Positions 55,285 to 63,839 of a stretch of 64,000 bases of DNA are shown piece after piece. The stretch is taken from positions 620,001 to 684,000 of the forward strand of contig NZ_JAJVKV010000004.1 of assembly GCF_024198175.1 (NCBI RefSeq), in the 5' to 3' direction. Every line of letters starts with the position of its first letter. The first letter of the stretch is position 1. The stretch comes from Pyxidicoccus xibeiensis. Its GTDB lineage: Bacteria; Myxococcota; Myxococcia; Myxococcales; Myxococcaceae. The translations under genes and the position numbers were made by a program. A model generated the notes under the pieces. It was not told the DNA's origin. It did not search any database and saw only the letters and a program-made list of their open reading frames with translations.

Positions 55285-56598
55285 CTAGTTCTGCTTCGTT
55301 GAAGCGGGCTTCACGGACGTCTCGGTGCCGTACACCCCGACCTCCGCCGGGTTCTTCACCGCGAGGTCCGGGTTGGGCGCCAGGTCTCCCAGGTTGCCCT
55401 TCTTCCCCAGGGCCACCGCCGTGTCGCGCTCCGGGCGCTGGCTCTTCCGGGCGCGCTGCTCGGCCAGCCGCTTCGCGTTCTGCTTCGCGAACTTCTCGTC
55501 CGTGAGGGTGAACATGAAGGCCACCAGGTCGTCGATTTCGGGCTCCGTCAGCCCCAGCCGCTGCATGCCCCCGTCCAGGTACGGGTTGGGCACGCCGCCC
55601 TTGTTGTAGTGGTCCATGACGTCCCACAGCGTGGTCAGCGAGCCGTCGTGCATGTACGGCCCGGTGATGCCGATGTTGCGCAGCGTGGGCGTCTTGAAGG
55701 CGCCCACGTCGTTCTCCTGCTTCGTCACCAGGAAGCGGCCCAGCTCAGAGAAGCGCGTCTCCAGCGCCAGCTCGTCAATCTGCTTCTCGTCGCCGGTGCG
55801 CACGACCTTCAGCCCCTCGCGCGCCAGCTGCACGAAGTCCTGCTTGTGCGCGGCGATGCCGATGTTGTGGAACTTCTGGTCGCTGAACAGCGGCGAGACG
55901 ACGTTGCCCGCGTGGCAGGAGTTGCAGCGCGCCTTGCCATTGAAGAGGGCCCAGCCCCGGCGCTCGGACTCGTTGAGCGCCTTGGCATCGCCCTGGATGA
56001 AGCGGTCGAACTTCGCGTTGCCGGAGTACAGCGTGCGCTCGAAGGCGCCGATGGCCGCCGCCAGGTCGTCGTAGTTGACGTCGCGGTTGAAGACCTTGCG
56101 GAACTCCGCCGCGTACTCGGGGATGGCCTTCACCTTGGCCACCACGGCTTCCGGGTTGGGCATGCCCATCTCCCGCGGGTTGAGGATGGGCAGCTTCGCC
56201 TGGTCCTCCAGCGTGCCCGCGCGGCCGTCCCAGAACTGCGACGCATTGAACATGGCGTTGAGCACCGTGGGGCTGTTGCGCGTCACCTTCTGCCCCTTCA
56301 CTCCCTCGGACACGGGCTTGCCGTCTGCGAAGCCGAAGTTCTCGTCATGGCAGGTGGCGCACGACACGGAGTCATCCACGGACAGCCGCTTGTCGTTGAA
56401 GAGCTTCTGGCCCAGCGCCACCCGCTCCGGCGTGGGGGCGCGGTCCGCCGGCACCGAGACCTTCCAGAGCACGGCGGACACGCCCGGCGGAAGGTCTGGA
56501 GGGGGTGGAGCAGGTTGCTTCGGAGGTGGCTCGGCTTGCCCGGTGAGGGCGTACAACATGACGGCGAGCGGCAGGGCGACGCCGGACGAAGGACGCAT
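55285..56598 (-). CDS. Diheme cytochrome c peroxidase family protein
   Basis: This 437-residue exported protein contains two heme sites, CATCH (near residue 80) and CNSCH (near residue 225), with the bacterial cytochrome-c-peroxidase (MauG-like) fold: TPERVALGQKLFNDKRLS, RNSPTVLNAMFNASQFWDGRAG, and GAFKTPTLRNIGITGPYMHDGS. It would reduce H2O2 or oxidise a protein partner in the periplasm. GGGGAGA precedes the ATG by 2 nt, which fixes the start at 56598. It is the first gene of an operon with the phosphoesterase and a monoheme cytochrome. Confidence 0.92.
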   Translation of the reverse strand: MRPSSGVALPLAVMLYALTGQAEPPPKQPAPPPPDLPPGVSAVLWKVSVPADRAPTPERVALGQKLFNDKRLSVDDSVSCATCHDENFGFADGKPVSEGVKGQKVTRNSPTVLNAMFNASQFWDGRAGTLEDQAKLPILNPREMGMPNPEAVVAKVKAIPEYAAEFRKVFNRDVNYDDLAAAIGAFERTLYSGNAKFDRFIQGDAKALNESERRGWALFNGKARCNSCHAGNVVSPLFSDQKFHNIGIAAHKQDFVQLAREGLKVVRTGDEKQIDELALETRFSELGRFLVTKQENDVGAFKTPTLRNIGITGPYMHDGSLTTLWDVMDHYNKGGVPNPYLDGGMQRLGLTEPEIDDLVAFMFTLTDEKFAKQNAKRLAEQRARKSQRPERDTAVALGKKGNLGDLAPNPDLAVKNPAEVGVYGTETSVKPASTKQN

Positions 56599-56757
56599 GC
56601 TCTCCCCTTCCTTCCAGCCACCTGACGCATCGCGAGGAAGTCGCAACGCGCGGGCTGGAACAAGGCTTTCTCGAAACCACCATTGTCCTGGGGTTCCGGT
56701 CCAGACGGGTGGGGCGCCAGTGTCTGGCACTGGAGGGTTGGACGCGGAAGAGTTCCT

Positions 56758-58125
56758 CTAGCGAACGGGAAGGCGCAAATCCCTGGCGCTGAAGAGCAGC
56801 GCGGAAGCGGAGGCGGGCGCGAGCACCGCGGCGGTGATGACGACCCAGTCCACGACGCCGCGGGCGAGCGCCGCGTTGTAGGTGGCGGCCTGGACGAAGG
56901 TGAGACAGGCGTCCGCGGCGGTGAGCACGCCCATCGCGGTGGCCAGTCCGTCCCGCCAGCGCCGCACCAGCGAGAAGAAGCCGACGCACAGGCCAATATC
57001 GAACAGTACCCACCCCCACTGCACGGCCGTGGAGGGGAACCAGCGCCGGGTGAAGGGGAGCGCCAGCAGCGCGGTCCACGGCACCAGCAGGACGGCCAGT
57101 GCGTTCACCAGCAGCCGGGGTCGCCGGAGCACCGTGGCCACGCCGAAGCGCACCAGGCTGCCCCGAGCGAAGGCGCGCAGCGAGTCGTAGACGGCGGCCA
57201 GCCCGCGTCCCGGCGCGGGGTACGCCACGTGGATGGGCACCCAGGTGTCCGGACGGAACTTCGCCTTGAAGGCGCGCAGGCCCTCGAAGTCGAACAGCGG
57301 CCTGCCACAGGCTCGCGCCAGCCGCAGCCAGGGCCGCACCGGCCCGGAAAGGGGCGCCAGCCCCAGCGTCACGTAGCGCCGGCCCTCCGCGGCCGCCGCG
57401 CGCATGGCCGCGTCCACCAGCGACTCGGCCGTGCCGTTCGGTGCCTCCGGGTCCCTCAGCAGGTCCTGGAGGAACCAGCCCTCGCGTGCGTACACGGGCG
57501 ACACCGCCAGGAAGCCCACCACCGTCCCGTCCACCTCCGCCGCGAAGGCACGTCGCTCGCGTGCGAAGGTGTACGGGCGCAGCTGCACCAGGAAGCCCAT
57601 GGGCGCCATCCGCCGCGACGCCAGCCAGCGCGCCTGCAGCCGCTCCACCGCCTGCCGGGTGGGATGGGCCGGGTCCTCCAGCACCGCCGCGGGCACCTCG
57701 CGCACCTCCACGCCACGGGAGCGCGCACGGCGCAGCTGCTCGCGCAGGCTCCGGCTGCCGCGCACCACCTCATGCCAGTGCGTCGGGTCCCACACCGGCT
57801 GCTCCCCCACCGGCAGGGCCTCCATCGGCACCCGCTCCGTGAAGCGGGGCTCGGTGGCGAAGAAGCACACGCGCCGGCCCGCCTCGCGCGCGGCCGCCTG
57901 GAAGGCCCCGGCCACGTGCGGCAGTCGCTCCTCCGAGGCGATGGGCGCCCCCGCCGCGACCCACGCGCCCCCCGTGTCCACGTACGCCACGCACGCGTCG
58001 CCCGCCGGGTCGAACCAGTAGTGGAAGCCCGGCTGGAGCACCTGGAAAGAAGTCGCGTTCCACCCATACTGGCGCAGCAGCTCCAGCACGCGCGGCCGCT
58101 CGTCGGGGACCGGCTCCAGTTCCAT
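56758..58125 (-). CDS. DUF2156-type protein (MprF C-terminal-like)
   Basis: This 455-residue protein resembles the phosphatidylglycerol lysyltransferase catalytic domain (DUF2156/LPG synthase C). Marker segments are YWFDPAGDACVAYVDTGGAWVAAGAPIA, SLREQLRRARSRGVEV, AEVDGTVVGFLAVSPVY and DFEGLRAFKAKFRPDTWVP. The C-terminal ~130 residues hold three to four hydrophobic helices (LLVNALAVLLVPWTALLALPF; WGWVLFDIGLCVGFF; VVITAAVLAPASASALLF). It may transfer an amino acid to a lipid at the inner membrane, but the substrate is unproven. GGGGAG lies just before the ATG at 58125. Confidence 0.82.
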   Translation of the reverse strand: MELEPVPDERPRVLELLRQYGWNATSFQVLQPGFHYWFDPAGDACVAYVDTGGAWVAAGAPIASEERLPHVAGAFQAAAREAGRRVCFFATEPRFTERVPMEALPVGEQPVWDPTHWHEVVRGSRSLREQLRRARSRGVEVREVPAAVLEDPAHPTRQAVERLQARWLASRRMAPMGFLVQLRPYTFARERRAFAAEVDGTVVGFLAVSPVYAREGWFLQDLLRDPEAPNGTAESLVDAAMRAAAAEGRRYVTLGLAPLSGPVRPWLRLARACGRPLFDFEGLRAFKAKFRPDTWVPIHVAYPAPGRGLAAVYDSLRAFARGSLVRFGVATVLRRPRLLVNALAVLLVPWTALLALPFTRRWFPSTAVQWGWVLFDIGLCVGFFSLVRRWRDGLATAMGVLTAADACLTFVQAATYNAALARGVVDWVVITAAVLAPASASALLFSARDLRLPVR

Positions 58126-58313
58126 CCGCTCCCCGTACTCCAGCGCACGCCAGGTCGCGAACGAGAAACACGGCGGGGCCCGCCCGGCCGCCCATCCTCC
58201 AGAAGCGGGCCTGCCCGCAGCGGTGAGGAGTGGACAAAAGCCCCGCGGCGGAAGCCGCCTCCGGTGGGATTCCGCAATAGACAGGCGCGGCCCTCTCTCC
58301 AGGAGCAAGTGGC

Positions 58314-59042
58314 GTGACCTACCGATGTCCAGCCAGCGCGCGAGGCCCCCTCCTGGCCTGCGCGCTCGGCACCCTGTCCCTTCCCTCCCTCGCCTCCGCC
58401 GAGTCCTCCGAGCCCTCGGGCGTCCGCACCAACACCGCGCGCCTGATGACCACGGACGCGGCGGAGGTCATCGACGCGCCGGTGCTCGGCCTCCAGCGCA
58501 CGGCGCTGCCACTCTTCGCGGGGCTGGCCGTGGACACCTCCGTCTACGCGGATGCGCTGCTGGCGCCCAACCTGGGCCTGCGCTGGGCGGTGGCCGCCGG
58601 CCCGCACCGCGTGGTGCTCGGCGCGCGCTACACGCACTTCGTGGGCGCCTCCACGTACTCGGACATCGTCACGGGTGAGACGCCAGCGCTGCGCAGCTTC
58701 GAGCCAGAGCTGTCCGGCCCGTCCTTCTACGGCGTCTACGGCCTGGCGCTGGGCCCGCTGCTGGTGCAGGGCGAGGCGCGGTACGCGCACTACACCTCCG
58801 ACTACCTCTCCTTCACCGGTGGCGTGGGCTTCAACTTCCTCGGCCACTGGTCCGTGGTGGGCGAGGCCGGCGTGCGCGTGGAGGGCGGCTCCGCCTTCCG
58901 CGCCGCGGCCGGCATCCGCTACGGCGGTGACGGCTTCGGCTTCGGGCTGGGCGCCGCCTACGTGGACATGAGCGACCCGGCCCTTCCTGGCGAGAGCCTC
59001 CCCGTCCTCCCCGTCTTCGACCTCTCCTGGACCTTCCGATGA
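58314..59042 (+). CDS. Outer-membrane beta-barrel-like protein
   Basis: This 242-residue protein has a signal peptide (start at GTG; cleavage near LASAES). The rest shows alternating beta-strands with aromatic girdles typical of small outer-membrane barrels (NLGLRWAVAAGPHRVVLGARYTHF; FYGVYGLALGPLLVQGEARYAHY; WSVVGEAGVRVEGG; FGFGLGAAYVDM), ending in LPVFDLSWTFR with a C-terminal Phe-Arg in place of the canonical terminal aromatic. Function unknown. Its stop overlaps the start of the next lipoprotein gene by 4 nt, so they are coupled. Confidence 0.75.
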   Translation: MTYRCPASARGPLLACALGTLSLPSLASAESSEPSGVRTNTARLMTTDAAEVIDAPVLGLQRTALPLFAGLAVDTSVYADALLAPNLGLRWAVAAGPHRVVLGARYTHFVGASTYSDIVTGETPALRSFEPELSGPSFYGVYGLALGPLLVQGEARYAHYTSDYLSFTGGVGFNFLGHWSVVGEAGVRVEGGSAFRAAAGIRYGGDGFGFGLGAAYVDMSDPALPGESLPVLPVFDLSWTFR

Positions 59043-59626
59043 TGACCCGCGCCCTCCTCGCTTCCTGCCTCCTGCTGCTGTCCGCGTGCTCGGCGGAAAT
59101 CGTCGTGCAGACCGAGCCCTTCGACCAGACGGTGCCCGTCACCTCGGTGCTCCAGCCCGTCTACGCGGAGGTGGCGTTGGACCTGCCGGAGGAGACAGTC
59201 AACACGCAGGACCTGGACATCATCGTCGACGAGGTCTCCGCCACGCTCACCGTGGTGAACCCGTCACCCACGCTGACGCTGCGCACCTCCGCGCGGCTGT
59301 CCTTCACCGGCACGGCCACGCCCGAGCAGCCGCGGACGTATACGGACCTCGACCGGCCCAACTACTACAACACCGCGGTGGAGGTCCTTCCGGTGCGCGA
59401 CTTCCTGCCCAACACGCGCACGGCCGTGGTGGTGGACACGCCCGCGCTGAAGCAGGCCATCGGCAGGCGGCGCGTGTGGTTCATCGTCAGCAACACGGTG
59501 GTCCGCAGCGGCATCGGCACGCCGCAGCTCCCGGTGAGCATCCAGCTCGAGGACATCGTCTTCCAGGCCGTCATCACCAAGCCCTTCCCCGGGCTGGGTG
59601 GCGCGCTGGAGGTGGGCGGGCTGTAG
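59039..59626 (+). CDS. Lipoprotein of unknown function coupled to the barrel gene
   Basis: This 195-residue lipoprotein has the signal MMTRALLASCLLLLSACSAE, lipobox LSAC. The mature part is almost entirely beta-strand (VVQTEPFDQTVPVTSVLQPVYAEVALDL; LTVVNPSPTLTLRTSARLSF; RRRVWFIVSNTVV), a small beta-sandwich-like protein without cysteines. It overlaps the barrel gene by 4 nt and may be its partner at the outer membrane. It ends 4 nt from the converging archaemetzincin gene. Confidence 0.75.
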   Translation: MMTRALLASCLLLLSACSAEIVVQTEPFDQTVPVTSVLQPVYAEVALDLPEETVNTQDLDIIVDEVSATLTVVNPSPTLTLRTSARLSFTGTATPEQPRTYTDLDRPNYYNTAVEVLPVRDFLPNTRTAVVVDTPALKQAIGRRRVWFIVSNTVVRSGIGTPQLPVSIQLEDIVFQAVITKPFPGLGGALEVGGL

Positions 59627-59630
59627 CGCC

Positions 59631-60326
59631 TCAGCGGGACGCGGGCGTGGCCTCGCGCTTCACCGCGTCCCGCACCCAGGCCCGGTCCTCGGCGGACAGC
59701 ACGCCGAGGCACTTCGCGCAGTAGTGGCCGCTGCTCTTGTCCGCGGACTCGATGGCCTTGCCCTGCGCGTCCGCCATGACACAGCCCTCCGTCTCGCAGT
59801 GGTCGAAGCCCAGCGTGTGGCCGAACTCGTGGACGGCCAGGTCCGCCACGCGCCGCATGAGCACGTCCTCCGTCGGGCTGCTCTTGCGGTAGATGTACGT
59901 GGACACCACGCAGGCCAGGCCGTCGAGGGTGCCCAGGCCGCCGACGCGCCAGTCGTGGATGTCCTCCTTGGTGGTGGAGATTTCCGCGTCGGTGACGGCC
60001 ACCACCTTCCACGCGCCCTCCGGCGGGTCCTTGTCGATGGCCTCCAGCAGCTTCTCCGCGCGCCAGCGGCTGCGCGGGGCGTAGTACGCCTCCTTCGGCA
60101 GCTCCCGCCGGGGCTCGAAGCGCACCTGCACGCGCAGGCGCGCCTGGACTTCCTGGGCCACCCGCTGCAGCACCTCCTGCTTCACCTTGCCGAAGGGGAG
60201 GATGGCCACCACCCGCTCGGAGCCCGGCGCGGGCGACGCGGCCGAGGCGGGCAACCCCACGAGCAGCAAGGAGAGGACCCACAGCGGCAGCAGGAGCACA
60301 CGGGAGGTGGAGTGCATGTGCGCCAT
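59631..60326 (-). CDS. Secreted archaemetzincin-family zinc protease
   Basis: This 231-residue protein has the complete archaemetzincin signature HEFGHTLGFDHCETEGCVM followed ~18 residues later by CAKC (HExxHxxGx3Cx4CxM...CxxC), giving one catalytic zinc and one structural zinc site. Unlike most archaemetzincins, it begins with a clear signal peptide (VLLLPLWVLSLLLVGLPASAAS), so it acts outside the cytoplasm. Two in-frame ATG codons (60326 and 60317) precede the signal; 60326 is chosen. The substrate is unknown. Confidence 0.88.
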   Translation of the reverse strand: MAHMHSTSRVLLLPLWVLSLLLVGLPASAASPAPGSERVVAILPFGKVKQEVLQRVAQEVQARLRVQVRFEPRRELPKEAYYAPRSRWRAEKLLEAIDKDPPEGAWKVVAVTDAEISTTKEDIHDWRVGGLGTLDGLACVVSTYIYRKSSPTEDVLMRRVADLAVHEFGHTLGFDHCETEGCVMADAQGKAIESADKSSGHYCAKCLGVLSAEDRAWVRDAVKREATPASR

Positions 60327-60460
60327 CGTAGCCGCGCCCTCCGTGAAGCCGTCAATCGGCCGTACCGAGGATGCCGAAGTGGTCATAACGAAGTGGCCGG
60401 GAGTGGCCATTGTCCGGACCACTTGGGTGGGAAATACGTCGGTGGAGAAAGTGAGGAGTC

Positions 60461-61759
60461 ATGTCATCCAGCACGGCCACCGCGACCCACCTTCCCACCA
60501 GTGCTCCGGGACGAGAGCAGCCGCTGCGCCGCACCCTGGGGTTGTGGCAGGGCGTGTCGCTCTACGTGGGCTCGGTGCTGGGCACGGGCGTGCTGGTGCT
60601 GCCCGGGGTCGCCGCGGAGACGGCGGGACCGGCGTCGGTGCTGGCGTGGCTGGGGCTGGTGCTGCTGTCGCTGCCGCTGGCGCTCACCTACGCCGCGCTG
60701 TCGCGCCAGCGCGCCGACGCGGCCGGGTTCTCGGATGCGATTGAGCGCGCCTTCGGCCCTCGCTGGGGCGCGGTCTCCGGCTGGCTCTTCCTGGCGCAGG
60801 TCCCCACCGGCACGGCGGTGGTGGCGCTCATCGCCGGCGAGTACGGCGCGAGCGTCTTCGGCGGAGGCAGGACGATGGCCCTCGTGCTCGGCGCGGGGCT
60901 GGTGGCCTTCGCCTATGCGGTGAACTTCGTGGGCCTGCGCGTCAGCGCGATGGCGCAGCTGGTGACGCTGGGGGTGATTGTCCTGGGCCTGGCGTTGATT
61001 GTCGGACGCGCGCTCCCGGAGGTGGAGCCCCGGGCCTTCACGCCCTTCTTCGCCAAGGGCCCGGCGGCGGTGGGGCTCGCCGCGGTGCAGCTCTTCTGGG
61101 CCTTCGTGGGCTGGGAGGCCATCACCCCGCTCGCGCGGGAGTTCAAGGACCCGCGTGACATCTGGCGGGCCAGCCTCCTGGCCGTGGGCATCGTCGGCCT
61201 CGTGTACCTGCCGCTCGCCATCGTCACGGTGGGCACCGGGGCGCAGGGCGGCTCGGGGAGTGCGCAGGCGTCGCTGGTGATGCTGGCCGGGCATGTCTTC
61301 GGGCCCGGCGCTTCGCGGGTGGTGGGCATCGCGGGGCTGCTGCTCTCGTTCATCCCGCTGAATGCGTATGTCGCGGGGACGAGCCGGCTCGCCTTCGCGC
61401 TGGGCGAGCGCCGCCAGCTCCCCTCCTGGGTCGGCGTCACGTCCGCGTCGGGCACGCCCCACCGGGCGCTCGCGGCGCTCTGTGTCGTCGCGATGCTGGC
61501 CCTCGGGGTGACGTGGGCGGCCGAGCTGCGAATCGCGGACCTGCTGCCGTACTCGACGTCGTCGTTCCTCGCGACGTACGTCCTGTCGATGGCCGCCGCC
61601 GTCCGGCTGCTGCGCCCGCCTGTGTCCTACGCGGCCATCGTGTCGCTGGTGGTGTGCACAGGGGTGTTCTTCTTCGTGGGCACGCTCATCGCGTGGGTCG
61701 CCGCCATCTCGGTCTGCGCGCTCGTCTACCAGCGCTTCGCGCAGGCCCGCCCGGGGTGA
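60461..61759 (+). CDS. APC-superfamily amino-acid permease
   Basis: This 432-residue inner-membrane protein has about twelve helices and the APC N-terminal signature LYVGSVLGTGVLVLPGVAAE (unwound TM1 glycine motif). Later segments include QLFWAFVGWEAITPLAREFKDP, typical of the YjeH/methionine-type branch. It would move amino acids or amines by proton symport or export. It stands alone on its strand and ends before a hairpin at 61914-61930. Confidence 0.9.
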   Translation: MSSSTATATHLPTSAPGREQPLRRTLGLWQGVSLYVGSVLGTGVLVLPGVAAETAGPASVLAWLGLVLLSLPLALTYAALSRQRADAAGFSDAIERAFGPRWGAVSGWLFLAQVPTGTAVVALIAGEYGASVFGGGRTMALVLGAGLVAFAYAVNFVGLRVSAMAQLVTLGVIVLGLALIVGRALPEVEPRAFTPFFAKGPAAVGLAAVQLFWAFVGWEAITPLAREFKDPRDIWRASLLAVGIVGLVYLPLAIVTVGTGAQGGSGSAQASLVMLAGHVFGPGASRVVGIAGLLLSFIPLNAYVAGTSRLAFALGERRQLPSWVGVTSASGTPHRALAALCVVAMLALGVTWAAELRIADLLPYSTSSFLATYVLSMAAAVRLLRPPVSYAAIVSLVVCTGVFFFVGTLIAWVAAISVCALVYQRFAQARPG

Positions 61760-61913
61760 CGCTCAGGACGTGGGCGCGTCCGGCAGGCACAGGCGCCCTT
61801 GTGGAATGAACGTTCCTTCCGGGCCATGGCGGCCGGGAGGGGGCCTGGCGGTTCGACGTCCGTATGCCCCGGGCTGGACACGACCGCCAGGCGCTCCGTG
61901 AGGATGCAACCGG

Positions 61914-61930
61914 CGGGGCCGCAGGCCCCG
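61914..61930. terminator. Stem-loop between the permease and mtgA genes
   Basis: A perfect 7-bp stem CGGGGCC / GGCCCCG has a 3-nt loop, and it lies between converging genes (permease stop at 61759, MtgA stop at 61945). It is close to the mtgA end and far from the permease, so it mainly serves mtgA. Confidence 0.45.
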
Positions 61931-61944
61931 AGCAGCGCGCGCCG

Positions 61945-63018
61945 TCACTCGCCGTCGTCCTCGTCGTCGCCACCCGCCGGCTTGCGGCCCAGCAGCCGGT
62001 CGATGTCACCGCGGGCCTCATCCGCCTGTGCCGCGCTGATGCGGCCCACGGACGCGAGCTGGTCCACAATCCAGTGCGCGCGCCGCCACAGCGCCCGCGA
62101 GCCGGAGGAGGGCGAGCGCTTGCGCGGCGCCGGCAGCATGGCGGCGAGGATGGCCCCCTGCGCCACCGTGAGCTGGGACGCGGACACGCCGAAGTGCTCC
62201 CGCGCGCCGGCCTCGATGCCGTAGACGCCCTGCCCCCACTCGGCGACGTTGAGGTACAGCGTGAGGATGCGCTTCTTGGTGAGCGCCTCCTCCAGCCGGT
62301 GCGCCAGTATCAGCTCCTTCGCCTTGCGCAGGAGGCTGCGGTCCGTGGACAGCCAGAGGTTCTTCGCGAGCTGCTGGGTGATGGTGGAGGCGCCCCGTCC
62401 CAGGCGGCGCCTCTCCCACGCTTCCTCCAGGGCCTTGCGGACCTCCGAGGTGTCCACGCCCTCGTGGACGTAGAAGCCGGCGTCCTCGGAGATGAGCACC
62501 GCGGCCACCGCGTGCTTGGAGACGGCATTCAGCCCCACCCAGTGCTGGCGTCGCCGGGCCTTCTTCCCCTCCTCCCGCGCCTGCTCCGCCCGCCATTCAA
62601 TCAGCGCGGTCGTCTTCGGGTTCTCCTTCTCCAGCGGCTCGGCGGAGGGCAGCGTGACGTACTCGTACACCGCGAAGGCGAGCAGCAGCCCCGCGAGCAC
62701 GAGCAGCACCTTCTTGCGCCGGGAGCCACGCCACCAGGACGAGGCGACGCCAGCGGGACGGGCTGGCGTGCCCGAGGGCGTCACCGAGACGCCATGACGA
62801 GCCTGGGTGCCCGAGGGTGTCGCCCCTTCGCCAGGGGATGGCGCCCCGCCCGGAGGCGGCACCGCGTCGTGGGGACGGGCCGAAGTCCCAGGAGGCATCG
62901 CCGCTTCCTCCGACACGGGCAATGCGGAAGGAGCGCCCTGCTCGGGCCCGTCGGGTTCCATCCGTGCGCGCTCGGGCTCCTCGGGCTCCGGAGCCGGTCG
63001 ACCATCCGTGCTGGACAT
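61945..63018 (-). CDS. mtgA: Monofunctional biosynthetic peptidoglycan transglycosylase
   Basis: This 357-residue GT51 enzyme polymerises lipid II glycan strands in the periplasm. It has the five GT51 motifs, including SEDAGFYVHEGVD, RGASTITQQLAKNLWLS, and ILTLYLNVAEWGQGVYGIEAGAREHFG. One membrane anchor (KKVLLVLAGLLLAFAVYEYV) follows an unusually long ~95-residue Pro/Glu-rich cytoplasmic N-terminus with repeated TPSGT segments. The C-terminus is acidic (GGDDEDDGE). No transpeptidase domain is fused. ATG at 63018 is preferred over the TTG one codon upstream. Confidence 0.92.
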   Translation of the reverse strand: MSSTDGRPAPEPEEPERARMEPDGPEQGAPSALPVSEEAAMPPGTSARPHDAVPPPGGAPSPGEGATPSGTQARHGVSVTPSGTPARPAGVASSWWRGSRRKKVLLVLAGLLLAFAVYEYVTLPSAEPLEKENPKTTALIEWRAEQAREEGKKARRRQHWVGLNAVSKHAVAAVLISEDAGFYVHEGVDTSEVRKALEEAWERRRLGRGASTITQQLAKNLWLSTDRSLLRKAKELILAHRLEEALTKKRILTLYLNVAEWGQGVYGIEAGAREHFGVSASQLTVAQGAILAAMLPAPRKRSPSSGSRALWRRAHWIVDQLASVGRISAAQADEARGDIDRLLGRKPAGGDDEDDGE

Positions 63019-63161
63019 CAAGACCGTGCATAGCGCCTCCGGCCCCTGGCGTCACCCCCACCTCCTCCGCCCGAGGGGGCGTCCCCCGCGAAGGTGCAGG
63101 CACCACCGCTCCGCCAGCGTGCGGTCGGGACGCGCGGAGCTTCGTCGGCGGCTCCACCCGG

Positions 63162-63839
63162 CTACCGTTGTTTCACCTTCGCCCGGGCCACGGAGAATGG
63201 CGCGGGCGTGCTCTTCCACCGCTCGTCGACGGAGGCGAAGCCCGCCACCAGCTCGCCCGCGAGGTACCCGCGGTTGCGCTTGTCGCGGCGGCGCAGCCAG
63301 TCATTGAGGATGCGGCCCTTCTCGTCCTTCCGAGCATCGGGGCGCGCCAGGTTGAAGTGGCCGCGCTTCACGCCATTGCCCGCGCGGTGGACGAACGTCA
63401 CCGTGCCGTCCGCGCCCACGCGCTCGACGATGCCGATGTGCGTGAGGCCGTCGTTGAGCCGTCCGTCGCGGTTGCGGTCATGCGTGTTCCGGAAGAACAC
63501 CATGTCCCCCGCGCGCGGCGTCTCGCGAAGCGTGCCCAGGTCCCCCGCCTTCCGGTAGATGGCCTTCACCCCGTTCTCTCCGGGGAGGGTCCGCTCCGGC
63601 ATCAGGCTGAGCCCGGGCTTGCGGTACGCCAGCTGCGTCAGGCCCGAGCAGTCATCGTTCACCGAGGTGCTCACCGTCGACAGCGAGCGCAGCCCCACCC
63701 AGTTCTTCGCGCGCCACACGGCCCGCTCCGCCAGGGACACGGTGGCCTGACGCTTCGGCGCGCTCTTGCGCGCGGCCTCCGCCGCTCCGCCCCACAGCAG
63801 CATCCCCACCACCGCCCCCACCCAGACGCCTCGATGCAT
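63162..63839 (-). CDS. NlpC/P60-like secreted hydrolase
   Basis: This 225-residue exported protein has a signal (VWVGAVVGMLLWGGAAEAA) and a C-terminal cysteine-peptidase-like domain: nucleophile region NDDCSGLTQLAYRKPG, followed by GDMVFF and the His in GLTHIGIVERVGADGTVTFVHRAG, the NlpC/P60 or CHAP layout. It probably cuts peptidoglycan peptides. ATG at 63839 is chosen, because the longer upstream frame has a poor start context. It lies upstream of mtgA on the same strand, 144 nt away; a joint role in wall turnover is plausible but not shown. Confidence 0.8.
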   Translation of the reverse strand: MHRGVWVGAVVGMLLWGGAAEAARKSAPKRQATVSLAERAVWRAKNWVGLRSLSTVSTSVNDDCSGLTQLAYRKPGLSLMPERTLPGENGVKAIYRKAGDLGTLRETPRAGDMVFFRNTHDRNRDGRLNDGLTHIGIVERVGADGTVTFVHRAGNGVKRGHFNLARPDARKDEKGRILNDWLRRRDKRNRGYLAGELVAGFASVDERWKSTPAPFSVARAKVKQR

